A DNA stretch of 64,000 bases from Enoplosus armatus (taxonomy: Eukaryota; Chordata; Actinopteri; Centrarchiformes; Enoplosidae). The position numbers were made by a program, and so were the translations under genes. The stretch's first letter is position 1, and each line of letters starts with the position of its first letter. The notes under the pieces are model-generated. The model had not been told where the DNA came from. It searched no databases and saw nothing but the letters and a program-made list of their open reading frames with translations. The stretch spans positions 17,955,463 to 18,019,462 of the forward strand of contig NC_092181.1 of NCBI RefSeq assembly GCF_043641665.1. Direction: 5' to 3'. Shown here piece after piece: positions 34,138 to 47,236 of this stretch.

Positions 34138-34253
34138 ACACACACACCAGTGCATGCTATCAAACATCATTATCATGCTGTTGAGTGAAACAACCAAAAC
34201 ATCATATGAGAAGGCTTGCATCAGGTTACCTCACGCGGCTGCCTGAAATCCAT
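31298..34253 (-). CDS. Unrecognised three-exon gene, 92 residues
   Basis: Three stretches join with matching phase: 34253-34230 (ATG, MDFRQPRE, donor gtaacc), 33593-33419 (acceptor ctctctttccag, 58 codons with both other frames closed, donor gtaagg) and 31377-31298 (acceptor gtttttttccctactag, ending TAG). The CDS is 279 bp. The protein is hydrophilic, with no signal peptide or membrane span. Distinct parts are SLWNHIPHIDWSHISKN (about residues 20-36) and a C-terminus reading FRGDIIVKPYDNHLMDK. I do not recognise the family. Each splice site is ordinary to strong, and the chance of three pieces giving one clean ORF is modest, but no homology supports it. It could be the 3' part of a longer gene if the ATG exon is internal. 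Confidence 0.5.
32040..32880. repeat. Probable degenerate interspersed repeats
   Basis: Phrases such as aaaggccctaaaaacctatt, tgcaccaatcagaatt and agggcactacattgcgcac resemble pieces of common fish repeats. Borders are unclear and no coding capacity is seen. The region lies within an intron of the unrecognised gene. Confidence 0.35.
33957..34148. repeat. Two (CA)n microsatellites
   Basis: CA tracts at about 33957-33982 and 34081-34148, separated by about 100 bp of unique sequence, just downstream of the ATG exon of the unrecognised gene. Confidence 0.95.
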
Positions 34254-37200
34254 AGCTTCACACCAGAGTATCATAAGCAAAGAACACAAACAAATTTTTT
34301 ATATCATAATCCAAAGACTTAAGTTTTGATATTTTTGTTTACTTGTAGGTTAAGAGGGATTAACTACTGAGCCGTGTGCATCCTTAAGTAAGCTCATGTA
34401 ATTTTTCTTATGTACCAGAGACGCAGTCAAGTCAAACTGGTGCCTTAAAAACATTCAGAAATGTCAATAACAAAAAATCTAGTGTTAGGAGATAACATGT
34501 TAGTTTGGAAGCAACACATACACATGCATAAATAGAGAGCAATGTCGTTTGTTTGACTTCCTAATGTGATAAATGGGTGTTAAAATGGTCCCATAAGATA
34601 TATGATGCTTTCGGCAGCCACCCCTTCAGTCTATTTCTGATGCTTTCTTGCTTAAATGCGCAAACAGCAGTGACACAAACAACAGCGGTTTACCGTGCTA
34701 AGCGCTGGAAAAGCAGAATATATCAAAGAGAAAGGAGATGAAACCCACATTCAAAGCTTATATGGCAGGGTCAGACATGGTCCCATAGTTAACTGAGACA
34801 AGACTTTGCTAGAATAAATAAAGTATTGGACAACATTGATTTGAAGAGGAGTAAAGAATTGGGGAGGGGGACTGAAAGAAGTGTATAAAAAAACAGAGAA
34901 GGAAAAACCATGAATAAGTTAAAAAAGGACTCATATCAGTAGTTTCTCCCTTTACCCCACTGTTGATTCTACTCCCTCCACAGGACTTTGATGGCTTTCT
35001 TCAGTATTTGGTGCTGCTGCTGACAAAAGGCTTTTGTCTCAGCCCGGCACAAAAACAAGAGGAACCCACAGGACCATCGGAGAGAAACAGAGAAGCATGA
35101 GCAGGACAACAAGTGCACCAAGCTGAGTTGCACCACTGACTGCTGCAAGCCAGTCAGCAGAGGAAACTCCAGCACAAGCAGAAAAGCTGGTTCCCAGTGC
35201 ATGTCTGCGATGTGTCTGTTTCCCCATCTGTATGTCTCATTTGAGTTCAACGACGTTGTTTCAAAGAAGACTGACTGATTCAAGCCTTACTGCTGAGGCC
35301 ATGTAAACATTGCACAAAGAGAAAAATATGCATTTTTTTAAATTCTGCAGCCTGTTGTATTGGCAAAAAAGACTGATGGGAAACTGTTAATATGGTATCT
35401 ATAAAAAGGGGCAGACTAATATTGAAACATGCCCCTTTGTGCTAAATTGCTAAAACAGCTTTGAGGCTTGTACTTTTCTGTGTCACACCTGCTTTTGGTG
35501 ACACGAAATGAAAGCATGCCTGTGAAACAAAGTATCGCTTTTGCAAACACCACTAATTTGTTATTTTCTCTCATTCTGACTCGTAGTAAAACATTTGTCA
35601 AGTAATCTGGTGTCTAAGTTCGCCCTCCTTTTCTTCTGCAGATTTGTTGCTGCACATTTTAATTCCAGTGAATTCTTTGCTGGCCTGAGTCCACCACTGA
35701 CTCTCTCTCAGTTTTCCCTTCTCCCCCGCTATGGTGATCTCTATTTTCGTTCTTTCTTTTTTTTTTCTGGAGTCCCGAGACACAGTGACCCACTTCCAGT
35801 TCCTTCCTCTCTCCGAAGTAGAGTGTGTGTAAATGTTAAAGCTAACGGTTTTTGTTTTTGCAGCATTTTTGCTCCAGAGGCACCCCCCCCCTGCTCTTTC
35901 TCTTTCTCCTATACAACACCCCCACTCACTCGCTCTCTCTGCATGACCCAGGGAAGCGTCCTGTTTGCAAGTGGGAGTGGATAGGGATCTCTGCCATGAG
36001 TCATTACCAGGGGACCCCTGGCACTCAGCTGTACCCCTCCTCTGCATGCAAGGAATGCTAGCTAGATGCACTCCAGCCTTAATGAAAGGGGGCACTCATT
36101 CAGATGCAGGCAGCACAACTTTATGAAAGTTTGATAGACAGCAGGGTGTTGACAAAGAAAAGCAATTTTGAAACATGAGGATTTTCCAGGCGTAACAAGT
36201 CCATCCAGAGGACCAGAAAATTGACGGTCAGGAGGTTTTTATGAGTTCTTTTTTCCCCTTTTTTTCTTTTTTAGGTGTGCACAGCTGCACTTTGGGGCTG
36301 TGGAAACATTTGCAGGCACACACAGAGCTCTGGCCCTCTGACATACTCTGTCATTAAACATGCATGCATGCCATGCAATCTGTGTTAGACCTATACCTGC
36401 ACAATCAATCATAATATAAAAAACAAAAAACAAAAAAGTAAAAAAAAAAGTGTTTTTCTGTCTTTCTTTCTTTTTGTCATCTTTTACCCCTCTTGACTCC
36501 AGCCTCTCCTCCCTCTTGTTTTTCTCCCTCTTTCCCTCTACCTTCCCCCATGGCTGAGTCTGGCAGGGCCACGGGTTCAAAGACGTGCAAGCACCAGAAT
36601 GTAGGTCAGCCATCGGTGCTGAGTTACCGATTAGAAACAGCTGTGCGTTTGTGGGCCACTCTCTCTGTCTGCTGAGGCCAGCAGCCATCGCAGAGCTGCA
36701 CTGAGCTATAACTTCACTGTTCAAATGCCCCCCTGCTCTGAAAGTCCTGCACTACATTCCACTTTCCTCCCCTAAAAATGATGAATAAGGGGATTGCATG
36801 AGCACTTCTGGTCAGCTCTTATGAAACGGGCTCCTGGATTTAAATGCAAGAAAATCTTGTGAATCCTCCTCATCACTGCTGCCCCTGATCTCTATGCATG
36901 CAGAAAAATAAAAATGTGTTAGCATGCTTTTGTCTTTCCCAATTTGAATGTTTCGTCTCTTGTTGCTCTTTCGGTTCCTTCATAAACACACCCCTGGAGG
37001 TTCATTACCCTCCTTTTCTCCAAGCCCTTAAAAACAGCCGGGCATATCTGTGGTTCTTCCTATTGTTTTCAGATGAAAACATTGCTCAACTGCAGAATGT
37101 GTTTCCCTCCTGCTGCTCTGGACAATAGCTGATGTGTAACATGAATTAACCAGCGAGTGCCTGAGCTGAGTCGAAGCTGCGGTGGTCGTGAAGGTGACAC

Positions 37201-37267
37201 CAACACTAGCATGTCTGAATTAGCCCTTGATGCCCCCCCAGACCTGCTCTAATTGCCAGTGCTGGTT

Positions 37268-37270
<3 letters not shown>

Positions 37271-37325
<55 letters not shown>
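37271..37325. repeat. (TA)n microsatellite
   Basis: About 27 TA units followed by a short (CA)n. Confidence 0.95.
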
Positions 37326-37333
<8 letters not shown>

Positions 37334-38062
37334 GCACCTGGCGGTAATTACCTGCCACAGCCCATGGGGACGCCACTTGTCAGGGGCCTCAGTGTGTGTA
37401 TGGAGAGAAGAAAGATGGCTTATTTTTGTGGAGAGGAGTGCCTCACATATCAGTCTTCATATTCAGTATTACACAAGTCCACACAGAGACCCCTCCCCAA
37501 AGCCAGAGACAAAACAAGCAAAACACACCCCTGAAGTTGTATGCGAGGAAAGTAAAGCAGTGGAAGAGTACAGCAGGGAGAGAGCTTGTGATGACTCTTC
37601 ACAGACCGGACCCTTTAACACCCCTCCCTCCACTGCCAGCTCAGCACCGGATATGAGCCAAGCCCTGTACCTTGCAGCTGTGCGCCCAAAATGCCAGATG
37701 GGCAAAATAATGCACACAGACACCCAAACAAACACATCCACATATAGCACACTCACAATGCAAGTGTGCGGGCAAGCCTACAAAGAGCATAAACAAAGGT
37801 TCACATGCAATCAGTCGCAAAAATACATGTCACACTGTATGTCAAACCCCTTTAGATGGTAGTCATTACAGTGGCATGCCGTCTCTGACATTTGTCCCTG
37901 CCACGCCCTTTTACCACTTGTGAGCTAGCTGATGAATAGCTTAAGCTAGACATTTCAGCAACGCAGGTATTCTCACACACACACACAACTAATTATTGTG
38001 TGTGTATTTTTTCAAAAGCTTACGGAGACTAACAGCTGCTTAGTTTGTAAGCTTAGAAAATG

Positions 38063-38702
38063 AGGGATACTCCAACCAAAATGTCTTCAAAATATGGCTA
38101 CACATTTGGCGAATGTTTTAATTAGTGTTTCTGTGTGTGTGATGACTGCTTTGTGTGCCTGAATTCTCTTGTTGATGTTTTAGGTGTATAATTTGTTCTC
38201 AAGTCTCGATACCACTCTCATGTCTGAGACACTCAGGAGGCGATTAGCTAACATTAGCATAAAGACTGGAAGCAGCAGCACAGCACATAACTCCCCATAA
38301 AACCTCAAACTGTGTTAAGATTAACCAAAAGAGATAAGAGTGTTCATTTGTGAGTTAAAGATGCGTTGGTAGGTGTATTATTGAACTTTGGACAGAGCCA
38401 TGCAACCTTTTCCCTCCTGCTTCCAGTCTTTATGCTAAGCTAGGCTAATCCCCTGGCTCCAGCTCCATACTTAATGCACAGATATAAGAGCAAGAAAGCT
38501 AAGCTAATTCCCCAAAATGTCAAAGCAGTTTTATCTATGTTTTCAATTGTTCCACTGTACAATCCGCAAAGCATTGGAATAATTAACATCCAAGCTGACC
38601 ACTGATACTGATTTCAGTCAGAAAAACTATAAACCTTGAAAGCCACCTTTCAAGCCTACAGGGGGAGATAGTTCAAAGACAGAGTTCGGGTGGAGTATCA
38701 CT
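38063..38702. mobile_element. Inverted-repeat element with TTAGCATAAAGACTGG arms, copy 1
   Basis: The outer ends share GGGATACTCCAACC and the reverse complement of GTGATACTCCACCC. Inside, TTAGCATAAAGACTGGAAGC plus AG at 38254-38275 is repeated as a perfect 22-bp reverse complement at 38417-38438. There is no ORF. It looks like a non-autonomous foldback DNA transposon of a family I recognise as widespread in fish. Confidence 0.6.
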
Positions 38703-41700
38703 TCAACTGAATGCACGGAAATGCACAGTAAACAAGTCACAAAGGTTAGAAGCAATGGCACACCAAGGATTTGTAAATCCAGACATCCTGACAATGTTTC
38801 TCAGTGGGATATCAGACTCAAGTCTAAAACCAGGATGGGGGCTTCAGTTCTGCTTCGTGTTTCATCTAGAGAGTGCATTCATTTTCCAATATTCATCCAT
38901 TATCAGAAGAGAATCACATCCATTGGTGGGTGGTCTGTCACCATCCTTCTCCGCTGCCCACCCACAAGATAGGCCTGGTTTGCATATTTATAGGGAGGAT
39001 GTTTGTTGTTAGAGACCCGCTGTTTGAGTGTATGAATTAGCTTAAGTTCGCCAGTTGCCATGGTCACGGATATGGTTGTTTTATTTGAGCCCATTCAACC
39101 TCACATACACACACACCCCCACCAGACTTCCTTGAGTTTCAGTGGCTGGATGGCTTTTTCACGTAGTGTTGGTGTCTGTGTTTCAGCCTGGTGGGATTTT
39201 TCCTCAGTAGTTAACCAGCGCTAACATTAAAATCTATAAAGTGAGTGAGGCAAAAAATGCAAATGACAGTATGACAGTAGTTTTCATCAGTGTCGCTGAA
39301 TTTCTTTGACACATTTCCCATGATTTCCGCATCCTCAACTACATATCTGAATGCAGCAGGCCTGTGCACTCATGCTTTAACGTCACTCGAGTTCCTGGTC
39401 CCATGGAGGACATATGCCACAGCAACATGGTGTTGTCATGTGCCATGTTGAGCACAAGAGGGGAAGGAGCAAATGACAGTCGTTCTACTGCAGCACCCAT
39501 GCCAGGAAGGCAGAGGAACTGAGGAACCCAGGAACCTGGAGAGAGTCCAGGTGACCAGTGCCAGACGCGGAAAACTGTCCAGGTGCTACCGCTAGAGCCA
39601 CAGAAAAGAGGTTGTACCACAGGACTGAAACGGCACAGGATAGACGAGTAGTTTGCCACCTTTCAGTCTCTTGCTGTGTGAACAGCCGTCAGCTCTGTGG
39701 GCCGAACCACACCGAGAGAGAAAGCAGGAGAGAGGAGGGGACACAGATGGAAGAATGCATGGGTGGAAGGGGAGGAAAGAGTCTTCCATGCACATGTACA
39801 GACCCAGAACATACTGCTGCCAAATCAGCTATGTGCAAATCGCGGGAGCAAAAAATATGGTGCAAGAAAAATGTCATAGGTATCAAAAAGGAAGAAGAGT
39901 GGGTAATGAGAGCCAATGATATAATGAACATATGCAGTTGTATCTCTGCGCATCGGTGATTGAGCTACCTCAAATTTACTTAAAAGATTTAGTAACTATT
40001 TTATCATCTATTAACATTATTTTGTCTCTCCTTGAATGCCCTTGCAAACAACCAAACTGTGACCAAAGTATGTACATCATGTGCTCATCACAAATGCCGA
40101 GGAAAGGATGGCTGTATTATGATTTAAACTGACGCGACAGCCAGCACTTTGAAGCTGGACTGTGAAAGCTGACAGGATGAATATTATCTTTAAAATCCTA
40201 ATAAAAAACAAAGTTGATGGCCTTCTGAAGTCACCTGACAGGGTCTTCCCCAAACACTTCTAAATGTTGCTGCAAAACATAAACATAAAGATTGAGCACG
40301 ATGATTGTGGAGGGAAAACGTCTAGACTGGATTCGCAAATGTGCGTATGTGTGTGTGTGTGTGTGGGAAGACTGCCCTATACATCTGAGATATTCTGGCT
40401 GAAAGAAAGAAATATAAGCCCACGGACTGAGGTTTGAAGCCTCGCAACATCAAAGCTTTCAAGTCAGGGTTGAGATGAGTCTCGGGCTTACAGAGGTTTC
40501 ATTATGTGACGCAAACTGCCAGCTATACCATGAGAGCGCCCTGCCTCAAAATCTCAATGATATGATGCAATAGAGGTCTTTGTGCTTGTTGGTGGAGAAA
40601 GATTTGCTCTCAGAAAAATGTAAAAACAGACAATCAATCAAGGTGATCAAGTTTCACAGTTTGCTTTGTACAGTAAAACTGTTTTTAATTAAACGCTGTA
40701 AGGCAGATAAGTAACTAACATGGGATCGTGTAATCGGATGTCTGGGTTACGTTGTACAGAAGGTGTACAGACTTAACCCCTGTTGTGTACACGCCCCACC
40801 ACACCCTTTAGGAACTTTTCCCGTCAGTTAACTGGTATTTTTCTGGTTCATCACCATCTATGACACACAGGATGATCCTGAAAATGCACTGGGGGAGGGA
40901 TGGATGATGGGACGTGTAATTTCGGTGACTAAGGTATTTTTGTCAGTGTCTATACGCAAACCATGTGGTGCATTGCATCACCCTAAAGCTGAATGGAAAA
41001 TTGGAAATTGCAGGTGTGAAGTCACATGAGCAGGAGCACCTATGTGTCATGGGACATAATTAGTCTGGTCAACATGAGATGTTGCTCACGACCAATCAGA
41101 CCGTGCTCACACTAATACGTGTGACCTTTGTTCAGTATGGGCATGAACACTGGATTTCCGATCTTAGCCTTATAATAGGCTTTAACTCTATCAGCTCAGG
41201 GTTTTAGCATCTATTTCAACGCAGACAAGACCTATATGGCTTGATTTGTGTTTTTTTAAAAAGCTTTTACTCCTTTAACAATAATCTGATCCTGGGCCTG
41301 TTCACAGAAAATGCAAAATGTGTCCATGGACTTTTGTCCTTTCTGCAGTTACACCAGAGCGTAGTGGCATTAACAGGCCTAATCCTGATTACATGTGGAA
41401 CCAATATGGCGGAAAGCAGACTACAGTAACTGACCTTTGGCCTAAAGGATGGAGTAGAGGGTGGGAGGTGTAGGATGCTTGCAGATGGGAGGAAGGTAGT
41501 CTGTAAACAATGTCAACAAGATAAACAAACTCCCCAACGTCTCTTCTCCCTTCTCTCATTAGCTCTCTTGATTAGCAATCACATTAGCACACTGTACCAG
41601 AGCTGTGATTTTCCACAAGCATGGACTCAAACAATATCAGGGTTGAATAAGATGGGAAACACTGCAGGAAACGGGTGTTTAATATTGACATTCAGCAAGT

Positions 41701-44700
41701 AGGCCTCATTAAGGCTAAAAATGTCATTAAGGTAATCTCACAATATGCACATTAAAGGCACACAATTTCTTTATTGAGATGGTGGTGATTAGATTTTGAT
41801 CTTCAGAGACCATCCTGGTTAAAGAGGGGTCAAACGACACACAAATAAGTGACACAAGCTGATAGTGGTTTCTCTCAGACTTGGCTTGTCTGTCCAGGCT
41901 CCAGACTATTTATTGTTGTCTTTAAAGACGAAAAGACTTAGCAACTTCTGAGTCTGCAGAGTTTTTACTGTTGAGGAAGGTTTTATGAGCCACAGCATGA
42001 CTGTAAACGCAGACTGACAGAGGAGTCTTGTGTAAAAAGGAACCATCCTCCAGTCGCATATTGAAAGCGTTTGGGTTATTTCCTGAGAACATCACTTTGA
42101 TAGGGGGATTATCACTCCGAGACTGCCTGCTGTGGCTCAGGAAACAGAAAACACATGTTGCTGATATTTTATTCTTCAGTCATGGCTAAAATGGGAAATT
42201 GACCGAAGTAGGAGAATGAAACCTCACATTTTTATTTCATGATTGTTGCTTATGATTGATGACTATTGCAAATGGCTGAACTGTAAATTGAGGAATATAT
42301 TATCTTTAATTCTTACAAATAAAGACCTCCGTTTATTAATAACCTCAGTTCTCTGTGGTGCCTCTGCAGCACAGGCCTTAGTGTGGTAAGTAAACAAGGG
42401 AAAAGGAAAATGAGAAGATTTTAAGATGGACATTGTAGCTGCTTAAAAGACCGCAATGAAGAAGCCTGCAGTTTCAGTTGACTCTGAAATGATTATATCT
42501 ACAATCAGCGAAACTGGCAGTTTCTAAAAATAATTAATATTTTATGCTCACAATTAAGCAAATATTAATGTATAAAAGTGGAGAATAGTGCAGGGTAGCA
42601 TGCATGATTCTTAAAACTAAAAACTACAAAAAATGAACCTTCAATATTGAAATCATTATCAAAAGCTCTTCTCGGGTGTATATCATGACCTAAATTTCCC
42701 CCAGAAAGTGTCATAATGCTCTTATTTACTGTGCAGATTTGGTCACTGATGATTCGCAGCACAAACGTTTTCCAGGCCAGCAGGACACTGGTAATATCGA
42801 CAGGACTGAGACACTTTGCTAAGATGGAAGAAAACAAAGAGTGGAGGGAGTAGTCATTTGGCTGACGGGCCCGAGGCAATGAGCAATGCAAGGCCTGAGC
42901 CACTATGATCAGAGAGCATGCAGATGATAAGTCTATAAATAGACACATGCAGGAGGAGGGACAAAGGCTATTTCCTTTCATATGATGCAAAAGCATGGTT
43001 GAATTCCTGCACTGTAATGAGCACTTGAGAACGTGACCTGTTATCATTGCATTTCCCATGTTGGCTCTATGACATAAAACACACAAGCATGATGACCATA
43101 TTCTATGTATGTAGATATCACAAGATTAGATTAGAACACATATCACCACATAGTATTATTGTTATGAAATATGCCAATAAAAAAACAATAATTCATGAAT
43201 GCTGCAAATGCTTCATGGACAGCACAAACATGAAAATAGATACCAGGCAGTTGATACCATGTTTAGGCAATGATGTGGCTTCTTTATGGCTGTGAATAAG
43301 CTCCTGCTGATCAAAGGGATTTTGTCATTTTTTTTCTCCGGGTTTGCAGCAAAGAATCTGCAGACGTCTACATGACAGTGGTTCAGTTTCCATTTTAAAA
43401 TAGATTTTAAATGTGATACATGTTGAAATCCAATAAATTCACGTAGATGAACAAAACCAGATGTTATTTTGCAAGTCTGTTACATTCTGAATGAACAGAA
43501 GGTCTGAGTTTTTCCATCATGATCAGCATTAATTAACCATACAAACCCATTTTTATAAAGACTCGTGGCTAAAGTTATCACTGCATCTGAGATGATCATC
43601 GAACCATGTCACTAGAGTAAATACAGCAAAGGCAGCAGCAAAAAGCCGCATCTTTCTACTGAAGTCCACTTCAGCACTTTTAAAACAGCGCAGGAGATGT
43701 ACAAGATAATGAATGCTTGCTTACTTAAAAGATCCTTGCAGGGTCAAGGTCATTACCTCGATTGCGTTGACCTCCAGGGAGGTCAAACAAATGCTCACAC
43801 AAAAGAAAAACCTGAAGGGTTCGTGTGACTCCAATCTGAAATAAACTACAGATGTACAAAGTTCAGTGGCAGAGTGAATCGACGTCACTGCATATGTGCG
43901 CATATGATAAGAAATGAACAAGTGGCATAACTTCTCTATAATTACAGGAAATAGTCATGATGTGTAGCCCAAACACAGCATCAGGCTTGACCAGAAATGC
44001 AAAAACCTAGTTGTTGTGAAACACTTGCACTGTACACGTGTCTGGGTTACATTTTCACTATGACTGTAGACCGGCTGCACTGTTTCAACCAGGATGTAGT
44101 GAGGCTAATTTGGTCTCTTGTTTACTGTGTCTTCATATCACCACGAAGAATGTACATGCGGGCAGGACAGCAAACGATATTCTCCTGTGAAAAGCTATCA
44201 CACCTCCTCATAAATAAATCATCGTATTCCATTAAGCTTAAGGAGTGACACAAAAAAGCACAAAATATCTCCCCTATTCTGATCTGTAATATAGCGAATT
44301 AGAATTGCATGGGAGGAGAGATCATTAATCATCTCACTGGCAAGCAGCCTTGCCTCATAAGTGGGTATTAAAAGGACAAACAAAAGATAGCTAACACAAC
44401 ATAGAAACCATCCACATGATCCCAGTCTGCTTCATGGCAACAGCGAATTTGTGAATTACAAAAAAAGTATTATTACGCTAAACAGGAGTCTGAAATTAAG
44501 TCATGCAAAACAAAGGCAGGAAAAAGACAGGAAATAAAAGCTCTTGATATAGACATGAATTTATATACAGTTTCATCTGCAGCTGAATGTGGTTTCTGCA
44601 TGGCTTCAGCTGGGTGGACCAAATATAATCTCAATTTTATGTCAAACCATCCACACTCACCTGCATCCTCAGTGTCTTGTACAATTTTGAGTTTGCTTGG

Positions 44701-44711
44701 CATACAATTAA

Positions 44712-44965
44712 TATTTACCCTTAGTTGCCAGTTTATTAGGTATACCAAGCTAAAACTAATACAGTAGCACTGTCATAAACCTTTATGACATTTATAATGT
44801 TCCATTTTTGGTGAGACTGTTTAAGAGAGGTGTTGATTCAACGTCATGGTCCTTTTGCAAAATGTAGTTTGTGGTGTTGATGGGTTGTGTTGTGTTAAGA
44901 AGTGTTAAGTGTTTCGTATAGTTTGTCCAAACAAATTATATCAATGAGGGTAGACTACTTTTCAC
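44712..44965. repeat. TTTATTAGGT-type teleost repeat
   Basis: Begins agtttattaggtataccaag followed by ctaaaactaatacagtagca, which matches the opening of a common fish repeat. The rest (ataatgttcc, ttaagagaggtgttgattca) follows the expected order. Class not determined. Confidence 0.5.
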
Positions 44966-45659
44966 AATGTGTTGTATACAAATGGATGTAGTACATTTTT
45001 AGCACCACCGATATATTTCCCCTTGTGTCTATGTGGCTGCAAGTGGCAATCACACACAGCTTTACACATTTTAGGTATTTTTTAAATTTGCACATCCCTC
45101 GTGCAAACTTGTTCACATGTACGAAAGCTAACAGCAACTGACTTACAGCAGTTTGTGCTGTCTGAAATATTGCAATCTATGATAAACTGTCTGCGGTGCA
45201 GGCCCCATGAGGATCCTGCGTGACACTTATTACCAAGATCCTACAACAAAAACAATGTTTGTGGCTCTGCTGCTCAAGAGCCCTTTCCTCATCATTCACA
45301 CTAAAAGTCACTTCCCTCAATGTGACGCCTTTGTGAGTTCTTCAGAATGTACTCCAACAATCTGAGGCACAAACATCTGGCTGCTAGCAACATCAACTGC
45401 CTGCCATGCAGACCAACCCACATTCATATACTCTGCAGGCACTCCCACTGAGATATTCATAACTATTAAGCAACTAGCATTCACTAGCAGTGACATTTTG
45501 CTCATGGCCCACAATTCAGGTGCAAGAATATTACACAGCTGAAGGTTCTTTGTGATTATTAATTAAACAACATTAGGCTTGATTCTGATGGGATTTGCCC
45601 TCTGAAATGAAGCACTAGTACTGCATCTGGAGCCAGAAGTAGCTGCTACCAGAGGTGTA

Positions 45660-45790
45660 CCCTTCAGTCAGGCTTGAGTCATGAATCTGATGACATTGGA
45701 CGTAATTCGACTAAACGAAAAGACTTGCAACTGGACTTTGACTGTGACTGTAACACCAGTGACTTGTGACTTCACTTGGACTTTAGCCTT
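45660..45790. repeat. GACTTG-rich degenerate tandem repeat
   Basis: Repeated gacttg/gactttg/ggactt words resemble a diverged copy of a fish repeat built from GACTTG/GACTCG units. Confidence 0.4.
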
Positions 45791-46799
45791 TCGTTTTGTA
45801 TCCTCCTCAAGCACATGAACTAAAAATAGAAGATTTTGTTATATTTTGTCTGTTGTGATTTCCCTAACAATGGATATTGAATCACTTCAACAGCAGAAGG
45901 GAAGGGTCTTTTTTGGTATCGCAAACAAGCCGACAGACAAAAGATAAATCCTTGGATTATCACATTTGGATGTAAAGACTCTGCTGAGGTCAACAAAAAA
46001 ACAGACAGCAACGTGCAAAACATAAAATAGTGAAAAAACAGCATCATAATGTTTTGTTGGACCAACCGTATATACTCACATTTGAGAAGCTGATCAGTCA
46101 ACCGATTAATTACCTTATTGTTCCAGCTTTAATTGTGTCCCAGGAAAAACATACCAAGGCACACCTAAAAGTTTAAAAGTAATGAATAAGATTTTTTATT
46201 TAATTAAAATTGAATTAAATTCTATTACTCTGTTTAAAATCATACATGGCATTACATTTAGCGAAGGGTGCATAATGACTTGTTTAGGAGTTGAAACACA
46301 AAGTATATATGAACTTCACTTGAAACTTCATAGCCAATAGAAAGACTTATTTGTGACCTGCAGAACAATGACTGTGTCCCAGCTCTGGCTGTGGGTGTAT
46401 CAAGAGAGATGTCATTAATACATCCATGCCTCTATTCCGAATGCTTTTCAAAAAGATCATATTTATTTTGCAACTTTTACATGTTCACTATGTTTTCCTC
46501 AACACCATGCAAATAACGCTGTAACTCACTTTTTCTCTTCAGAACTCGTAAACCAATTCAGTTTTTGCAGCCTCATACAAGACTTTCATAATGACTTAAA
46601 CAGGAAATGAACACAGAACACAAACCCTGTGGATAATTTTGCCATGTCACACACACAAACACACACACACACTCTTATGGGAAATAGCAGACGTATATAA
46701 AAGAGCCTTGTTGACTGAATGGCTGTTGAATGTAGTTTACTTCACGGTCCAAATCCAAAAGCATACTTTTCAGAAGTTATCAAATTAAGCAACCAAAAC

Positions 46800-47236
46800 A
46801 ACATCCCAAGTTCAACTATCACACACGCCCAGAATTCATCCTAGCCAATCAGATCCCGCTTGTACTCGTGTCAAACCAATCAGCTACTGAGGGGGCGAGC
46901 AGCTCAGGCTGTTGCTAGGGCATGTCCCTGATGACTTTCACTCCGTCAAGCCAATCAAATCGCATTTCACCTTTTCAGCCTTCTCATAGGCTAAAACCTA
47001 CCCGGAGAGCCCGCCCGCCGGCTTTTCTTATTGGACAACGGTGCGATCACTCACTTCCTGAGTTTTAGTTAGGTGCTGTTGATAGTGTAGTTTGGAGTCA
47101 CCAAGACTCAGAACTGAATATAGCAGGCGCACATACATCGCTCTGAAACAGTTGTTAAATTTCCATTCCATTACTTCATGACTTGTACATTTGTGTAAAT
47201 AGATTACTTCTATTTTTATAACGAGACAACAACAAG
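46800..47236 (+). promoter_or_regulatory. mxd4 promoter with four CCAAT boxes
   Basis: NF-Y type boxes lie at 46845-46849, 46876-46880 and 46951-46955 (CCAAT) and at 47030-47034 (ATTGG). Three are extended as CCAATCA. A GC-rich stretch (cccgcccgcc) lies near 47008-47020 and an ETS-like cacttcctg near 47053. The transcription start is probably between 47050 and 47200. Confidence 0.65.

Larger units (their letters stand above)
34254..46800. other. 12.5-kb gene-poor spacer
   Basis: Between the unrecognised gene and mxd4 I find no exon chain. The stretch holds a (TA)n tract, a 640-bp inverted-repeat element, a TTTATTAGGT-type repeat, a GACTTG-rich repeat and short CA tracts. The longest ORF (43086-42565, minus, 173 codons) matches nothing I know and has no splice or family support. 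Confidence 0.55.

Noticed and set aside
35039..35227. Hydrophobic 62-codon minus-strand ORF with a good acceptor at 35143, like a membrane-anchor tail
   Set aside because: No matching upstream exon or homology, and an alternative frame is equally open.
42565..43086. 173-codon minus-strand ORF
   Set aside because: Composition looks random, no family motif, no promoter or splice context; an ORF this long is expected occasionally by chance in 64 kb.
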